Positions 42,744 to 51,797 of a DNA stretch of 64,000 nt are shown here, piece after piece. The stretch spans positions 248,001 through 312,000 of the forward strand of contig NZ_JABRWJ010000008.1 in assembly GCF_013266755.1 (NCBI RefSeq), read 5' to 3'. The DNA comes from Pseudaquabacterium terrae. GTDB lineage: Bacteria > Pseudomonadota > Gammaproteobacteria > Burkholderiales > Burkholderiaceae_C. Made by a program: the position numbers and the translations under genes. The number at the start of each line of letters is the position of its first letter. Within the stretch, counting starts at the first letter, position 1. Below the pieces are notes generated by a model. It saw only the letters and a list, made by a program, of their open reading frames with translations, was not told the origin of the DNA and did not search any database.

Positions 42744-44993
42744 TCAGAACGCGCGGCGTTCGACGTTGAGCCGGGCAGCGAGCTGCTGATCGATCTTCTC
42801 GATGCGCACCGCGTTCTGCTTGAACGCGGGCTGGCGTGAATACGGGTCGAGCAGGCCGAGCGTCAGGCGGTTGACGCAATCGTGGAAGTGGAAGGGGATG
42901 AACACCATGTCGCGGCCGACGCGATGCGTCAGCTGCACCATCACGACGGCATCACCGCGCCGGCTGACCAGGCGCACGTAACTCTGGTGCTCGATGCCGA
43001 GCTCCTGCGCCGCATCGGGGTTCAGCTCCATGTACGGCGTCGGGCTGAACTTGTTGCAGTTGCCGATCTTGCCGGTGCGCGTGCGGGTGTGGAAATGCTC
43101 GACGACGCGGCCCGAATTGAGCCAGAACGGGTATTCGTCGTCCGGGCATTCGTTGTTGTTGACGAAGCGCACCGGAATCAGCTTCGCGCGGCCGTCGGGG
43201 GTCTGGAAGACGCCATCGGTGTACAGCCGCGGGTTGCCGAGGAAGTCCATGCGCTGCTTCATGTCGAACTGGCCGGCCGGGCCGAACTGGGCCTCGTCGG
43301 CGAGCGCCTGCTCCTCGCTGTAGGGCCACTGGATGCCGCGCGCGGCCTCGATGCGGTCGTAGCTCATGCCGGAGATGTCGAGCGTGCGGCCGGCGCCTTT
43401 GGAGAGCTCTTTCATTTCCTCGAACGCGCCTTCGGGCGTCGGCGGGAAATGAATGGCATTGCGGTCCTGGAAGCGTTGCGCCATTTCATTGAAGATCCAG
43501 AAGTCGGCCTTCGAATCGGCGAACGGCGGCAGCACGTTGCGCGTGAGGTTCACGCGCCGCTCGGTGTTGGTGTGGCAGCCTTCCTTCTCGGCCCACACGG
43601 CGGCCGGCAGGAAGACGTGCGAGTACTGGTTGGTCTCGACGTCCTCGTAGACGTCCTGCACCACCAGGAACTCCAGGTTCTCCATCGCCTTGCGAATGCG
43701 CGGCTGGTTCGGCATCGAGGTCATCGGGTTGGTGGCGATCAGCCACAGGCCCTTGATCTCGCCGGATTCGATGGCCGGGAAGATGTCGGTCTGCGCCAGC
43801 CCGCGTGCCGCCGGGAAGAAGCTCTCGTCGATGTTCCAGAACTCGGCGACGGCCTTGCGGTCCTTCTCCTTCTCCAGCGCGCGGTAGCCGGGCAGGCCCG
43901 AGCACGACGACCACTCGCGCGTGCCCATCGCATTGCACTGGCCGGTGATCGACAGGCTGGTGCCGCCGGGCTTGCCGATGTTGCCGGTGACCAGGTTCAG
44001 GTTGTTGATGTTGACGACGCCGTCCGAGCCGTGGGTCGACTGGTTGATGCCCATCGTCCAGATGCTCATCGCCGCCGGCGCCTTGGCGTACAGACGCGCC
44101 ACCTGGCGGATGCGGTCCTCGTCGATGCCGCAGACGTGCTGCGCGGTCTTCGGGTCGTATTGCTCCAGCACCAGCGTGCGGATCTCGTCGATGCCGTTGG
44201 TGTGCCTGGCGATGTAGTCCTTGTCTTCGAGGCCTTCCTTGAAGATCACGTGCAGCATCGCGTTGATCAGCACGGTGTCGGTGCCCGGCGTGATCGGCAG
44301 GTGGATGTCGGCGAACTGCGCCAGCATCGTCACGCGCGGGTCGATCACGATCAGCGGGAACTTGCGCTTTTCCAGCGCTTCCTTCAGCCGCCAGTAGATG
44401 ATCGGATGCTGCTCCGGCAGGTTCGAGCCGAAAGCCATCAGGCAATGCGTGTGCTCGAAGTCGCCGTAGCAGCCGGGCGGGCCGTCGGAGCCGAACGAGC
44501 GCTTGTAGCCCGACACCGCCGAGGCCATGCAGAGCGTGGTGTTGCCGTCGTAGTTGTTGGTGCCGATCTGGCCGCGCACCAGCTTGCCGAGCGTGTAGAA
44601 CTCTTCGGTCAACAACTGGCCGGTGGAGACGACGGCGAACGAATCGCGCCCGTACTTGGCCTGGATCTCCTTGATCTTCGCCGCGGTCTTGTCGAGCGCG
44701 ACATCCCAGCTCGCCGGCTGGAAGGGCAGGTGCGCCTTGTCGCGCATCAGCGGCATGCGGCCACGGCCAGGGGACTCGAACAGCTCATGCTCGAGCAGGC
44801 CCTTGATGCACAGCTTGCCGCGATTGACGTCGGCGCCGGCATGGCCGCGGCTGGTGACGATGCGGCCCTTGTCGTTCAGGCCGATCTCGATCGCGCAGCC
44901 GGTCGAGCAGTAGTTGCAGGTCGTGTACTTCCATTCGGCCACGTCCTTGACCGGAATGGTGATCGGTTTGCGGTGCTTGCGGCCGAAGAGCAT
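42744..44993 (-). CDS. nasA: Assimilatory nitrate reductase catalytic subunit (Mo-bisMGD, [4Fe-4S])
   Basis: A 749-residue molybdopterin oxidoreductase reducing nitrate to nitrite in the cytoplasm. The N-terminal Fe-S motif is CNYCSTGCAIEIG followed by GKLCIKG. The Mo-ligand Cys is probably in NTTLCMASAVSGYKRSFG. MGD-binding segments are IVIDPRVTMLAQFADIHLP, NLVTGNIGKPGGTS and GLWLIATNPMTSMPNQ. There is no Tat signal (MLFGRKHRKPITIPVK) and no extra C-terminal [2Fe-2S] or flavin domain. Electrons therefore probably come from the adjacent DmsBC-like fusion. Gene position between nirD and that fusion supports nitrate, not formate or DMSO, as substrate. Confidence 0.88.
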   Translation of the reverse strand: MLFGRKHRKPITIPVKDVAEWKYTTCNYCSTGCAIEIGLNDKGRIVTSRGHAGADVNRGKLCIKGLLEHELFESPGRGRMPLMRDKAHLPFQPASWDVALDKTAAKIKEIQAKYGRDSFAVVSTGQLLTEEFYTLGKLVRGQIGTNNYDGNTTLCMASAVSGYKRSFGSDGPPGCYGDFEHTHCLMAFGSNLPEQHPIIYWRLKEALEKRKFPLIVIDPRVTMLAQFADIHLPITPGTDTVLINAMLHVIFKEGLEDKDYIARHTNGIDEIRTLVLEQYDPKTAQHVCGIDEDRIRQVARLYAKAPAAMSIWTMGINQSTHGSDGVVNINNLNLVTGNIGKPGGTSLSITGQCNAMGTREWSSCSGLPGYRALEKEKDRKAVAEFWNIDESFFPAARGLAQTDIFPAIESGEIKGLWLIATNPMTSMPNQPRIRKAMENLEFLVVQDVYEDVETNQYSHVFLPAAVWAEKEGCHTNTERRVNLTRNVLPPFADSKADFWIFNEMAQRFQDRNAIHFPPTPEGAFEEMKELSKGAGRTLDISGMSYDRIEAARGIQWPYSEEQALADEAQFGPAGQFDMKQRMDFLGNPRLYTDGVFQTPDGRAKLIPVRFVNNNECPDDEYPFWLNSGRVVEHFHTRTRTGKIGNCNKFSPTPYMELNPDAAQELGIEHQSYVRLVSRRGDAVVMVQLTHRVGRDMVFIPFHFHDCVNRLTLGLLDPYSRQPAFKQNAVRIEKIDQQLAARLNVERRAF

Positions 44994-45008
44994 GGGGTCG
45001 TGTCTCGC

Positions 45009-45386
45009 TCAGGCGGTCTGTTCGAAGGCTTCGATGGCCAGGCGGTTCAGCTCCTCGGCATCGAGGTGCACGACGCCGTTGTCGTCGAGCTTGACGCGGA
45101 AGGGCGTGGTGCAGCCGACATCGGGCGCCTTGGCGCAGCCGTCGGCCAGGCCGATGTTCCAGTTGTGCAGCGGGCAGGCGACGCTTTCGCCCATCACGAT
45201 GCCCTGGCTCAAGGGGCCGCCCTTGTGCGGGCAGCGGTCGAGCAGCGCGAAGACCTTGTCGTCGGCATTGCGGAAGATCGCGACGGCGGTGCCGTGTTCA
45301 CGCGCCACGCGGCGCGCGCCGAGCACCGGGATGTCCTCGATGCGGCAGATGGACTTCCACTGCGCGCTGTTCGTCGGTTGATTCAT
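45009..45386 (-). CDS. nirD: Nitrite reductase small subunit (Rieske-type)
   Basis: A 125-residue NirD. The Rieske ligands are intact: CPHKGGPLSQG and CPLHNWNIGL. Together with NirB it reduces nitrite to ammonium with NADH. Its start overlaps the stop of the P-box protein gene (ATGA), so that protein interrupts the usual nirB-nirD adjacency. Confidence 0.95.
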   Translation of the reverse strand: MNQPTNSAQWKSICRIEDIPVLGARRVAREHGTAVAIFRNADDKVFALLDRCPHKGGPLSQGIVMGESVACPLHNWNIGLADGCAKAPDVGCTTPFRVKLDDNGVVHLDAEELNRLAIEAFEQTA

Positions 45387-46177
45387 GAGTAGAGACCTTG
45401 CTTGGAGAACATGCCGGTGACGCCATCCATCAATTGCAGGATGCGTTCGCTGGTCGTGAAGACATTCGTCATCAGCCGGGCATCGGACTGGCCGGGGCGC
45501 AGGTTGCGCAGCGCGGCGGCGAAGAAGACGAACTGCTGGTCGGCCAGATCGAGCTGGGTCTTGATCTGCGGCGTGGCTTCGGGGGCGGTGAAGAGCACCT
45601 GGTGCGCCTGCACGAATTCGTCGCGCGCCGTGGCCAGTTCCTTCGTCGACACGCTGACGTCGACGCCCCAGCTCGCGCTCAGGTAGAACGCCGCCATGCG
45701 CTGGCTCAGCATGCGCTGGCGGCCGGCGATGTTGACGAGCCGGCCGAGTGACTTGCCCGACTGCTTCTCGAGCAGCCCGGTGCCCTGGTGCGCCAGCTTC
45801 AACACGCCGCCTGCGGCGCCGAACATCTCGGCCGCACGCTCGCGCGCCGGCTTGGCGCCGACCAGCACCGCCTTGTAGTCGCCCCAGGCCTGTTCGAGAT
45901 CGACGTAGCAGCGCTTGATCTCCGGCGTCGGCGCGAAGACCTTCAGCTCGACCAACTGACGATCGAACAAGCCCATCGACGCGGCGAGTACCTCGCCCGC
46001 CAGGTCCGGCAGCACACCCTGGCCGAGCGCGCTGTAGCTCTTGGCCATGCGCTGGCTCAGCATGCGCTGGCGGCCGGCCTTGTTGATCGCGTCGTTCAGG
46101 TCGATGACCTGCGCGCGTGCGACCGCCGGCAGCAGCGCGGCGCTGCCGGCAGCGGCGATCAGATGGCGGCGTTTCAT
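45383..46177 (-). CDS. Exported tandem P-box (PilJ-N / NIT-like) nitrate-sensor protein without an output domain
   Basis: A 264-residue protein with a signal of Tat-like form (MKRRHLIAAAGSAALLPAVARA) and no other membrane helix, so a free periplasmic protein is predicted. The mature part has two homologous four-helix modules, each opening with the nitrate P-box-like motif: INKAGRQRMLSQRMAKSY near residue 30 and VNIAGRQRMLSQRMAAFY near residue 145. The same motif is used for nitrate or nitrite in NarX/NarQ and NIT domains and in PilJ N-termini. It has no kinase, HAMP or chemotaxis part. Start and stop overlap nirB and nirD by four bases each. Possibly a periplasmic nitrate/nitrite receptor for a partner protein; inference. 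Confidence 0.85.
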   Translation of the reverse strand: MKRRHLIAAAGSAALLPAVARAQVIDLNDAINKAGRQRMLSQRMAKSYSALGQGVLPDLAGEVLAASMGLFDRQLVELKVFAPTPEIKRCYVDLEQAWGDYKAVLVGAKPARERAAEMFGAAGGVLKLAHQGTGLLEKQSGKSLGRLVNIAGRQRMLSQRMAAFYLSASWGVDVSVSTKELATARDEFVQAHQVLFTAPEATPQIKTQLDLADQQFVFFAAALRNLRPGQSDARLMTNVFTTSERILQLMDGVTGMFSKQGLYS

Positions 46178-48627
46178 GCCGAGGCCACCGGCTCGAACTG
46201 GCGCACGTCGACCTTCGCCTTGTCGAAGTCGAACCACGGATCGGGTTCACCTTCGAGCGAGAACTTCAAGCGCTCCCACAGTGCCTTGCGGTTCGCGGCG
46301 TCGTCGAGGATCTTGGCCTTGACCACGTCGAGGCCGACACGGCCGACCCAGTGGCAGGTGCGTTCGAGGTACCAGCCTTCCTCGCGGTACAGCTGCAGGA
46401 AGGCGCCCGAGTACTCGAGCACCTCTTCTGCTGTCTTCACCTTGACGAAGAACTCGGCCACCTCGGTCTTGATACCGCCGTTGCCGGCGACGTAGATTTC
46501 CCAGCCCGAATCGACGCCGATCACGCCGACGTCCTTGATGCCGGCCTCGGCGCAATTGCGCGGGCAGCCGGAGACAGCAAGCTTCACCTTGTGCGGCGCG
46601 TACATGCGCCACAGCGCGCGCTCCAGGTCCTTGCCCATCTGCGTGGAATCCTGCGTCCCGAAACGGCACCACTCGCTGCCGACGCAGGTCTTCACGGTGC
46701 GCAGCGCCTTCGCATAGGCATGGCCCGAAGGCATGCCGATGTCCTTCCAGACGTTGACCAGGTCTTCCTTCTTCACCCCTAACAGGTCAATGCGCTGGCC
46801 ACCGGTGACCTTGACGGTCGGGATCTTGTACTTGTCGACGACGTCGGCGATGCGGCGCAATTCATCGGCCGTGGTCTCGCCGCCCCACATGCGCGGGATC
46901 ACGCTGTAGGTGCCGTCCTTCTGGATGTTGGCGTGCGAGCGCTCGTTGATGAAGCGCGATTGCGGATCGTCCTGCGCTTCCTTGGGCCAGGTGCTCAGCA
47001 GGTAGTAGTTGATGGCAGGGCGGCACGACGAGCAGCCGTTCGGCGTGCGCCAGCCGAGCGTCTTGTAGACGCCCTGGATCGTCAGCAGCTTGCCGCCATC
47101 GGGCAGCGGCTTGCGGATCGCTTCGCGCACCTCGGCATGGCTCGAGTCGGTGCAGCCGCACATCGGCTTCTTCTTCGGCGCCGCCGAGTAGTCGCCGCCG
47201 GCGGTGAACATCAACAGCTGTTCGACCAGGCCGGTGCATGACCCGCAGGAGGCGCTGGCCTTGGTCTGCTTGCGCACCTCGTCGAGCGTGAACAGGCCCT
47301 TGTCCTTGATGGCCTTGCAGATGGTGCCCTTGTTGACGCCGTTGCAGCCGCAGACCTCGTCCGAATCGGCCATCGCGGCGGCCTTGTTGTGGCCCTCGTG
47401 GCCGACATCGCCGATGTTCGATTCGCCGAGCAGCAGCTTGTCGCGGATGTCGCTGACCTTGCGGCCGTCACGCAGCAGCTTGAAGTACCAGCTGCCGTCG
47501 ACCGTGTCGCCGTACAGGCAGGCGCCGACCAGCTGGTCGTTCCTGATGACCAGCTTCTTGTAGACGCCGCCGAACGGATCGCTCATCACGATCTCTTCGC
47601 AATCCGGGCCGCCCATGAAGTCGCCGGCCGAGAACAGGTCGATGCCGGTGACCTTCAGCTTGGTCGAGGTCTGGCTGCCGACGTAACGGCCGATGCCGAA
47701 TTCGGCGAGGTGCGTCGCGCAGACCTTGCCCTGCTCGAACAGCGGCGCTACCAGCCCGTAGGCGATGCCGCGGTGCGCCGCGCATTCGCCGACCGCGTAG
47801 ATGCGCGGATCGGTGGTCGTCTGCAGCGTGTCGTTGACGACGATGCCGCGATTGCAATGCAGGCCCATCGTCTCGGCCAGCTCGGTGTTCGGGCGGATGC
47901 CGGCGGCCATCACGACGAGATCCGCGGGTATCTCCGTGCCATCCTTGAACTGCACCGCCATCACACGGCCGGACTTGTCGCCGATCAGCGATTGGGTCTG
48001 CGCGCCGATCAGGAACTTCAGGCCCCGCGCTTCGAGCGACTTCTGCAGCAGCTTGCCCGCGGCGCCATCGAGCTGGCGCTCCATCAGCCACGGCATGATG
48101 TGCACCACGCTGACCTGCATGCCGCGCAGCATCAGCCCGTTGGCCGCTTCCAGCCCGAGCAGGCCGCCGCCGATGACGACGGCATGCTGGTACTTCTGCG
48201 CCGCCTCGATCATCGTATTGGTGTCGGCGATGTCGCGGTAGGCGATCACGCCGTCGAGCTCCTTGCCCGGCACCGGCAGGATGAAGGGGTTCGAGCCGGT
48301 GGCCATCAGCAGGCGGTCGTATTCGGCCGTCGTGCCGTCCTCGGCGATCACCAGGCGGCGCGTGCGGTCGACCTTGACCACCTTCTTGCCCAGGTGCAGC
48401 GTGATCCTGTTTTCCTCGTACCACGACAGCGGGTTGAGGATGATCTCGTCGACCGTCTGCTCGCCGGCGAGCACCGGGCTCAGCAGGATGCGGTTGTAGT
48501 TCGGATGCGGCTCGGCGCCGAAGACGGTGATGTCGTACAGGTCCGGCGCGATCTTCAGCAGCTCTTCGATCGTGCGCACGCCGGCCATGCCGTTGCCGAC
48601 CATCACGAGCTTCATCTTTTTCATCAT
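46174..48627 (-). CDS. nirB: NADH-dependent nitrite reductase large subunit
   Basis: An 817-residue NirB. The FAD/NAD domain covers about 1-300 (LVMVGNGMAGVRTIEELL; HAVVIGGGLLGLEAANGL). Next comes the BFD-like [2Fe-2S] region (DEVCGCNGVNKGTICKAI; CGSCTGLVEQLL). The siroheme/[4Fe-4S] domain follows, with TCVGSEWCRFGTQDS and VSGCPRNCAEAGI. It reduces nitrite to ammonium in the cytoplasm. ATG 48627 is used (a second ATG follows at 48624), with GGAG just upstream. The gene starts about 22 bases after the predicted sigma-54 transcription start and leads the seven-gene operon. Confidence 0.95.
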   Translation of the reverse strand: MMKKMKLVMVGNGMAGVRTIEELLKIAPDLYDITVFGAEPHPNYNRILLSPVLAGEQTVDEIILNPLSWYEENRITLHLGKKVVKVDRTRRLVIAEDGTTAEYDRLLMATGSNPFILPVPGKELDGVIAYRDIADTNTMIEAAQKYQHAVVIGGGLLGLEAANGLMLRGMQVSVVHIMPWLMERQLDGAAGKLLQKSLEARGLKFLIGAQTQSLIGDKSGRVMAVQFKDGTEIPADLVVMAAGIRPNTELAETMGLHCNRGIVVNDTLQTTTDPRIYAVGECAAHRGIAYGLVAPLFEQGKVCATHLAEFGIGRYVGSQTSTKLKVTGIDLFSAGDFMGGPDCEEIVMSDPFGGVYKKLVIRNDQLVGACLYGDTVDGSWYFKLLRDGRKVSDIRDKLLLGESNIGDVGHEGHNKAAAMADSDEVCGCNGVNKGTICKAIKDKGLFTLDEVRKQTKASASCGSCTGLVEQLLMFTAGGDYSAAPKKKPMCGCTDSSHAEVREAIRKPLPDGGKLLTIQGVYKTLGWRTPNGCSSCRPAINYYLLSTWPKEAQDDPQSRFINERSHANIQKDGTYSVIPRMWGGETTADELRRIADVVDKYKIPTVKVTGGQRIDLLGVKKEDLVNVWKDIGMPSGHAYAKALRTVKTCVGSEWCRFGTQDSTQMGKDLERALWRMYAPHKVKLAVSGCPRNCAEAGIKDVGVIGVDSGWEIYVAGNGGIKTEVAEFFVKVKTAEEVLEYSGAFLQLYREEGWYLERTCHWVGRVGLDVVKAKILDDAANRKALWERLKFSLEGEPDPWFDFDKAKVDVRQFEPVASA

Positions 48628-48657
48628 CGAATCTCCAACAACCGGACGTTCAAGGGT

Positions 48658-48675
48658 TAGCAATCACAGTGCCAA
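48658..48675 (-). promoter_or_regulatory. Sigma-54 promoter for the nirB operon
   Basis: On the minus strand TTGGCACTGTGATTGCTA matches the -24/-12 consensus TGGCAC-N5-TTGCW, with GG (48673-48672) and GC (48661-48660) 10 bases apart. Transcription should begin near 48649, leaving a leader of about 22 bases. An RpoN-dependent activator such as NtrC is expected; its sites would fall inside the divergent kinase gene. Confidence 0.8.
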
Positions 48676-48705
48676 TGCAGCGCGAACGGCAGAATGCGCG
48701 CCGCT

Positions 48706-50421
48706 ATGAGCTTTCAAGTCGATATCGGGCGCGCCAGCGAACGCGGGCAGCGCGAAAAGAACGAGGACTTCGCGGCGGCATTGGCCGCCGACGAAGCGAG
48801 TCGCGGATTGATCTGCGCGATTGCCGACGGCGTCTCGGCGGGCGGCCACGGCCGCGCCGCGGCGCAGACCGCGGTGATCTCGCTGGTCAATGACTTCCAT
48901 GCGGTGCCGGCGACCTGGGAAACCACGGTCGCGCTCGATCGGCTGATCGGCGCGCACAACGCCTGGTTGGCCGACCACAACCGCCGCCGCAGCGACGACG
49001 CATCGGGCCTGACGACGCTGACCGCGCTGGTGCTGCAGGGCCAGACCTGGACCGTGGCGCACGTCGGCGATACGCGCGCCTGGCTGCTGCGCGACAGCGA
49101 GCTGGTGTGCCTGACGCAGGACCATGCGCTCGACCACCCGGACCTGCGCAGCCAGCTGACCCGCGCGCTCGGCCTCGAGGACACGGTGCGGGTCGACTTC
49201 CACCAGGGCGCGCTGCAGGTCGGCGACCGGCTGCTGCTGAGCAGCGACGGCGTGCATGGCGTGCTGAAGACGCGCAAGCTGGCGCAGTTGCTGGGCGAGG
49301 CGCAGCCGGCGCAGGCCGTGGCCGAGTTGATCACCCAGGCCGCGCTGCAGGCCGGCAGCAAAGACAACGTCACCGCGCTGGTGCTGCAGGTGCAGGGCCT
49401 GGCGAGCCAGCGCCTGGACGATGCGTTGATCAGCGGCCGCCAGCTGCCGGCGGCGCCGCGGCTGAAGGTGGCTGACCAGCTCGACGGCTACACCATCACG
49501 GCGCTGATCGCCGACACCGGCGTGCACCGGCTCTACCAGGCACGTGACGCGGCCACGCGTGAGCTCGTCGCGATCAAGACACTGCACGAATCGCGTGCCG
49601 GAGATGCCGAGGAGCGCGCGATGCTGGCGCACGAGGCCTGGCTGGGCCAGGTCGTCAGCGAGCGCGACGCGCAGGGCTTCGTGCGCGTGCGCACGCCCAC
49701 TGCGCCGAACACGCCGAGCGCCTTCTACGTCGTCTTCGACTGGCACGCAGGCACCACTTTGGAGCATCTGCTCGCCGAGCAGCACCGTTTCGGCATCGAC
49801 GAGGTGCAGCAGGGCGTGATCGCCATCACGCGCGCGCTCGGCCGGCTGCATCGCCAGCGGGTGATCCACCGCGACGTCAAGCCGGGCAACCTGCACCTCG
49901 GCGATGACGGCCAATGGCGCCTGCTCGACCTGGGCGCTGCCGTGTCCGGCAACGAGCCCGCCGCGGTGCGCAGCCTGCATGCCGGCACGCCGAGCTACAT
50001 GAATCCCGAGCAATGGGGCGAGGGTGAACACGCGTCGGCCGATGCGATGAGCGATCTCTACGCGCTGGGCGCCACGCTCTACCGCTGGTTGACCGGCCGC
50101 CTGCCGTACGGCGAGATCGAGCCGTACCAGACCGGGCGTTTCCGCCGCGATCCGGTCGCCCCGTCGCGCATCCGGCCCGATGTGCCGATCTGGCTCGATC
50201 ACGTGGTGCTGAAGGCCGTTGCGCGCGATCGGCGCCAGCGCTTCGAGACCGCCGAGGAACTGCTGCTCGCGCTGGAACGCGGCGCCTCGCGCCCGCTCGC
50301 CGCGCCGCACGCAACGCCGCTGGTGCATCGGGACCCCGCGGCGCTGTGGAAGATCGCGCTCGCGGTCTCGCTGGGCTTCAATGCGCTGCTGGTGGTCTGG
50401 TTGTTGTTCTTGCCGCGCTGA
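48706..50421 (+). CDS. Bifunctional PP2C phosphatase - Ser/Thr protein kinase with C-terminal membrane anchor
   Basis: A 571-residue fusion. The N-terminal PP2C domain (about 1-240) has EKNEDFAAAL, ADGVSAGGHGRAAAQTA and VAHVGDTRAWLLRD. The kinase domain (about 260-530) has VAIKTLHE with the ATP Lys, VIHRDVKPGNLHL with the catalytic Asp and DLGAAVS in place of DFG. A final helix (IALAVSLGFNALLVVWLLFL) anchors it in the membrane. Start chosen at ATG 48706, since MSFQVDIGRASERGQREKNED matches the family N-terminus; ATG 48694 is possible. It is divergent from nirB and convergent with narK (14-base gap). Such fusions recur beside nitrate genes, so control of transport or reduction is likely but unproven. 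Confidence 0.88.
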   Translation: MSFQVDIGRASERGQREKNEDFAAALAADEASRGLICAIADGVSAGGHGRAAAQTAVISLVNDFHAVPATWETTVALDRLIGAHNAWLADHNRRRSDDASGLTTLTALVLQGQTWTVAHVGDTRAWLLRDSELVCLTQDHALDHPDLRSQLTRALGLEDTVRVDFHQGALQVGDRLLLSSDGVHGVLKTRKLAQLLGEAQPAQAVAELITQAALQAGSKDNVTALVLQVQGLASQRLDDALISGRQLPAAPRLKVADQLDGYTITALIADTGVHRLYQARDAATRELVAIKTLHESRAGDAEERAMLAHEAWLGQVVSERDAQGFVRVRTPTAPNTPSAFYVVFDWHAGTTLEHLLAEQHRFGIDEVQQGVIAITRALGRLHRQRVIHRDVKPGNLHLGDDGQWRLLDLGAAVSGNEPAAVRSLHAGTPSYMNPEQWGEGEHASADAMSDLYALGATLYRWLTGRLPYGEIEPYQTGRFRRDPVAPSRIRPDVPIWLDHVVLKAVARDRRQRFETAEELLLALERGASRPLAAPHATPLVHRDPAALWKIALAVSLGFNALLVVWLLFLPR

Positions 50422-50435
50422 CGGGATCGGTCGAA

Positions 50436-51713
50436 TCATCGAGCCGCCTTGGCCTCCGGCCGTGCCGCGGGCTTGACCGGCGCATAGTGGGTTTCGGTCG
50501 ATTCGGTTGCGCGGGCGCGCCCGCCCTTCTCAGCCCAAGTACGCGTCCACCGGATCTGCACGATGCGCAGCATCGCGAGCATCAGCAGCGCGAGGACCGT
50601 GAAGGCGAGGAAACCGCCCAGGTAGCTGCCGCTGTACTGCTTCGACAAGCCCATCGCGTTCGGCAGGAAGCCGCCGCCGAGCGCACCGACCTCGCCGATC
50701 ATCGAGCCCGCGACGGCCGTCGTCAGCGGCCAGCGCAGCGGAACCAGCTGGAACAGCGCGCCGTTGCCCGCTCCGAGCGCAGCGAAGCACAGCATGAACA
50801 GCAGCGTCGTCAGCACCAGCGAGCCGCCGGCGAAGCCGCACAGCGTCAAGGTCGCGGCCACCAACAGCAGCACGCCGCTCAACGTGTGGATGCCGCCGAT
50901 GCGGTCGGAGATGTAGCCGCCGACGACGCGCACGCCCGAGCCCATCAGCGTCGCCAGCATCGTCAGCTGGCCGGCCTCGACCTTGCTGACCTTGAACTGG
51001 TCGTGGAAGTAGGTGGGCAGGAAGCTCGCCAGGCCGATGAAGCCGCCGAAGGTGACGATGTAGATCAGGCTGAACGCCCAGCCGTCCTTCTCGAACAGGC
51101 AACTGACGTGTTGGCGCAGGGTCTGGTGCTCACGATCGGGCGGCTCCTTGGCCGCGAACCACATCACCAGCATCGGCAGCAGCATCGTCAGCGCCGCCAG
51201 GCCGTAGACCGACTGCCAGCCGAACTTCATCGCCAGCGGCGGCGCGAACAGCACGGCCAGCACGGTGCCCGAGTTGCCGGCGCCGGCGATGCCCATCGCC
51301 AGGCCCTTGTAGCGCGGCGGATACCAGCCCGAGCCCAGGCTCAGCGCGACGCCGAAGCTCGCGCCGGCGATGCCCAGCAGCACGCCCATCGCCAGCACGC
51401 TGTCGTAGCTGTCGACGAAGACGTAGCCGAAGCCCAGCGCGGCGACGATCAGCGCCATCTCGACCATCGCGGCGTTCTTGCGCCCGATGTACTGCGCCAG
51501 CACGCCGAGCGGAAAGCGCATCAGCGCGCCGGCGAGGATCGGCACCGAGATCATGAAGCCCTTCTGCGCCGGCGAAAGCGAGAAGGTCTCGCTGATGAAC
51601 GGACCCATCGCGCCGTTGAGCACCCAGACCGCAAAGCAGAAGTCGAAGTACAGGAACGAGGCGAACAGGGTGGGCCAGTGGCCGGAGCGCACGAAGGTCT
51701 TGAATGCCGACAT
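50436..51713 (-). CDS. narK: Nitrate/nitrite transporter (NarK/NasA, major facilitator)
   Basis: A 425-residue major facilitator with about 12 membrane helices. It begins MSAFKTFVRSGHWPTLFASF, has the nitrate-signature-type segment GLAMGIAGAGNSGTVLAVLF in helix 5, and a second such region GALFQLVPLRWPLTTAVAGS. It probably brings nitrate in for the adjacent assimilation operon. Transcribed from its own sigma-54 promoter (51899-51914), with a leader of about 176 bases containing several hairpins. Confidence 0.92.
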   Translation of the reverse strand: MSAFKTFVRSGHWPTLFASFLYFDFCFAVWVLNGAMGPFISETFSLSPAQKGFMISVPILAGALMRFPLGVLAQYIGRKNAAMVEMALIVAALGFGYVFVDSYDSVLAMGVLLGIAGASFGVALSLGSGWYPPRYKGLAMGIAGAGNSGTVLAVLFAPPLAMKFGWQSVYGLAALTMLLPMLVMWFAAKEPPDREHQTLRQHVSCLFEKDGWAFSLIYIVTFGGFIGLASFLPTYFHDQFKVSKVEAGQLTMLATLMGSGVRVVGGYISDRIGGIHTLSGVLLLVAATLTLCGFAGGSLVLTTLLFMLCFAALGAGNGALFQLVPLRWPLTTAVAGSMIGEVGALGGGFLPNAMGLSKQYSGSYLGGFLAFTVLALLMLAMLRIVQIRWTRTWAEKGGRARATESTETHYAPVKPAARPEAKAAR

Positions 51714-51797
51714 GGTGGGTGGGTGTGGGGTGGGCGGTCGGGCGGAGGGCCCGTGTGGTGCGACGGCGGCGCTGGTGCGCGCCGGAGCAGGCTGACG

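Noticed and set aside
39824-42769. 981-codon plus-strand frame
   Set aside because: Antisense to ybiB and the DmsBC-like fusion, both with strong family motifs.
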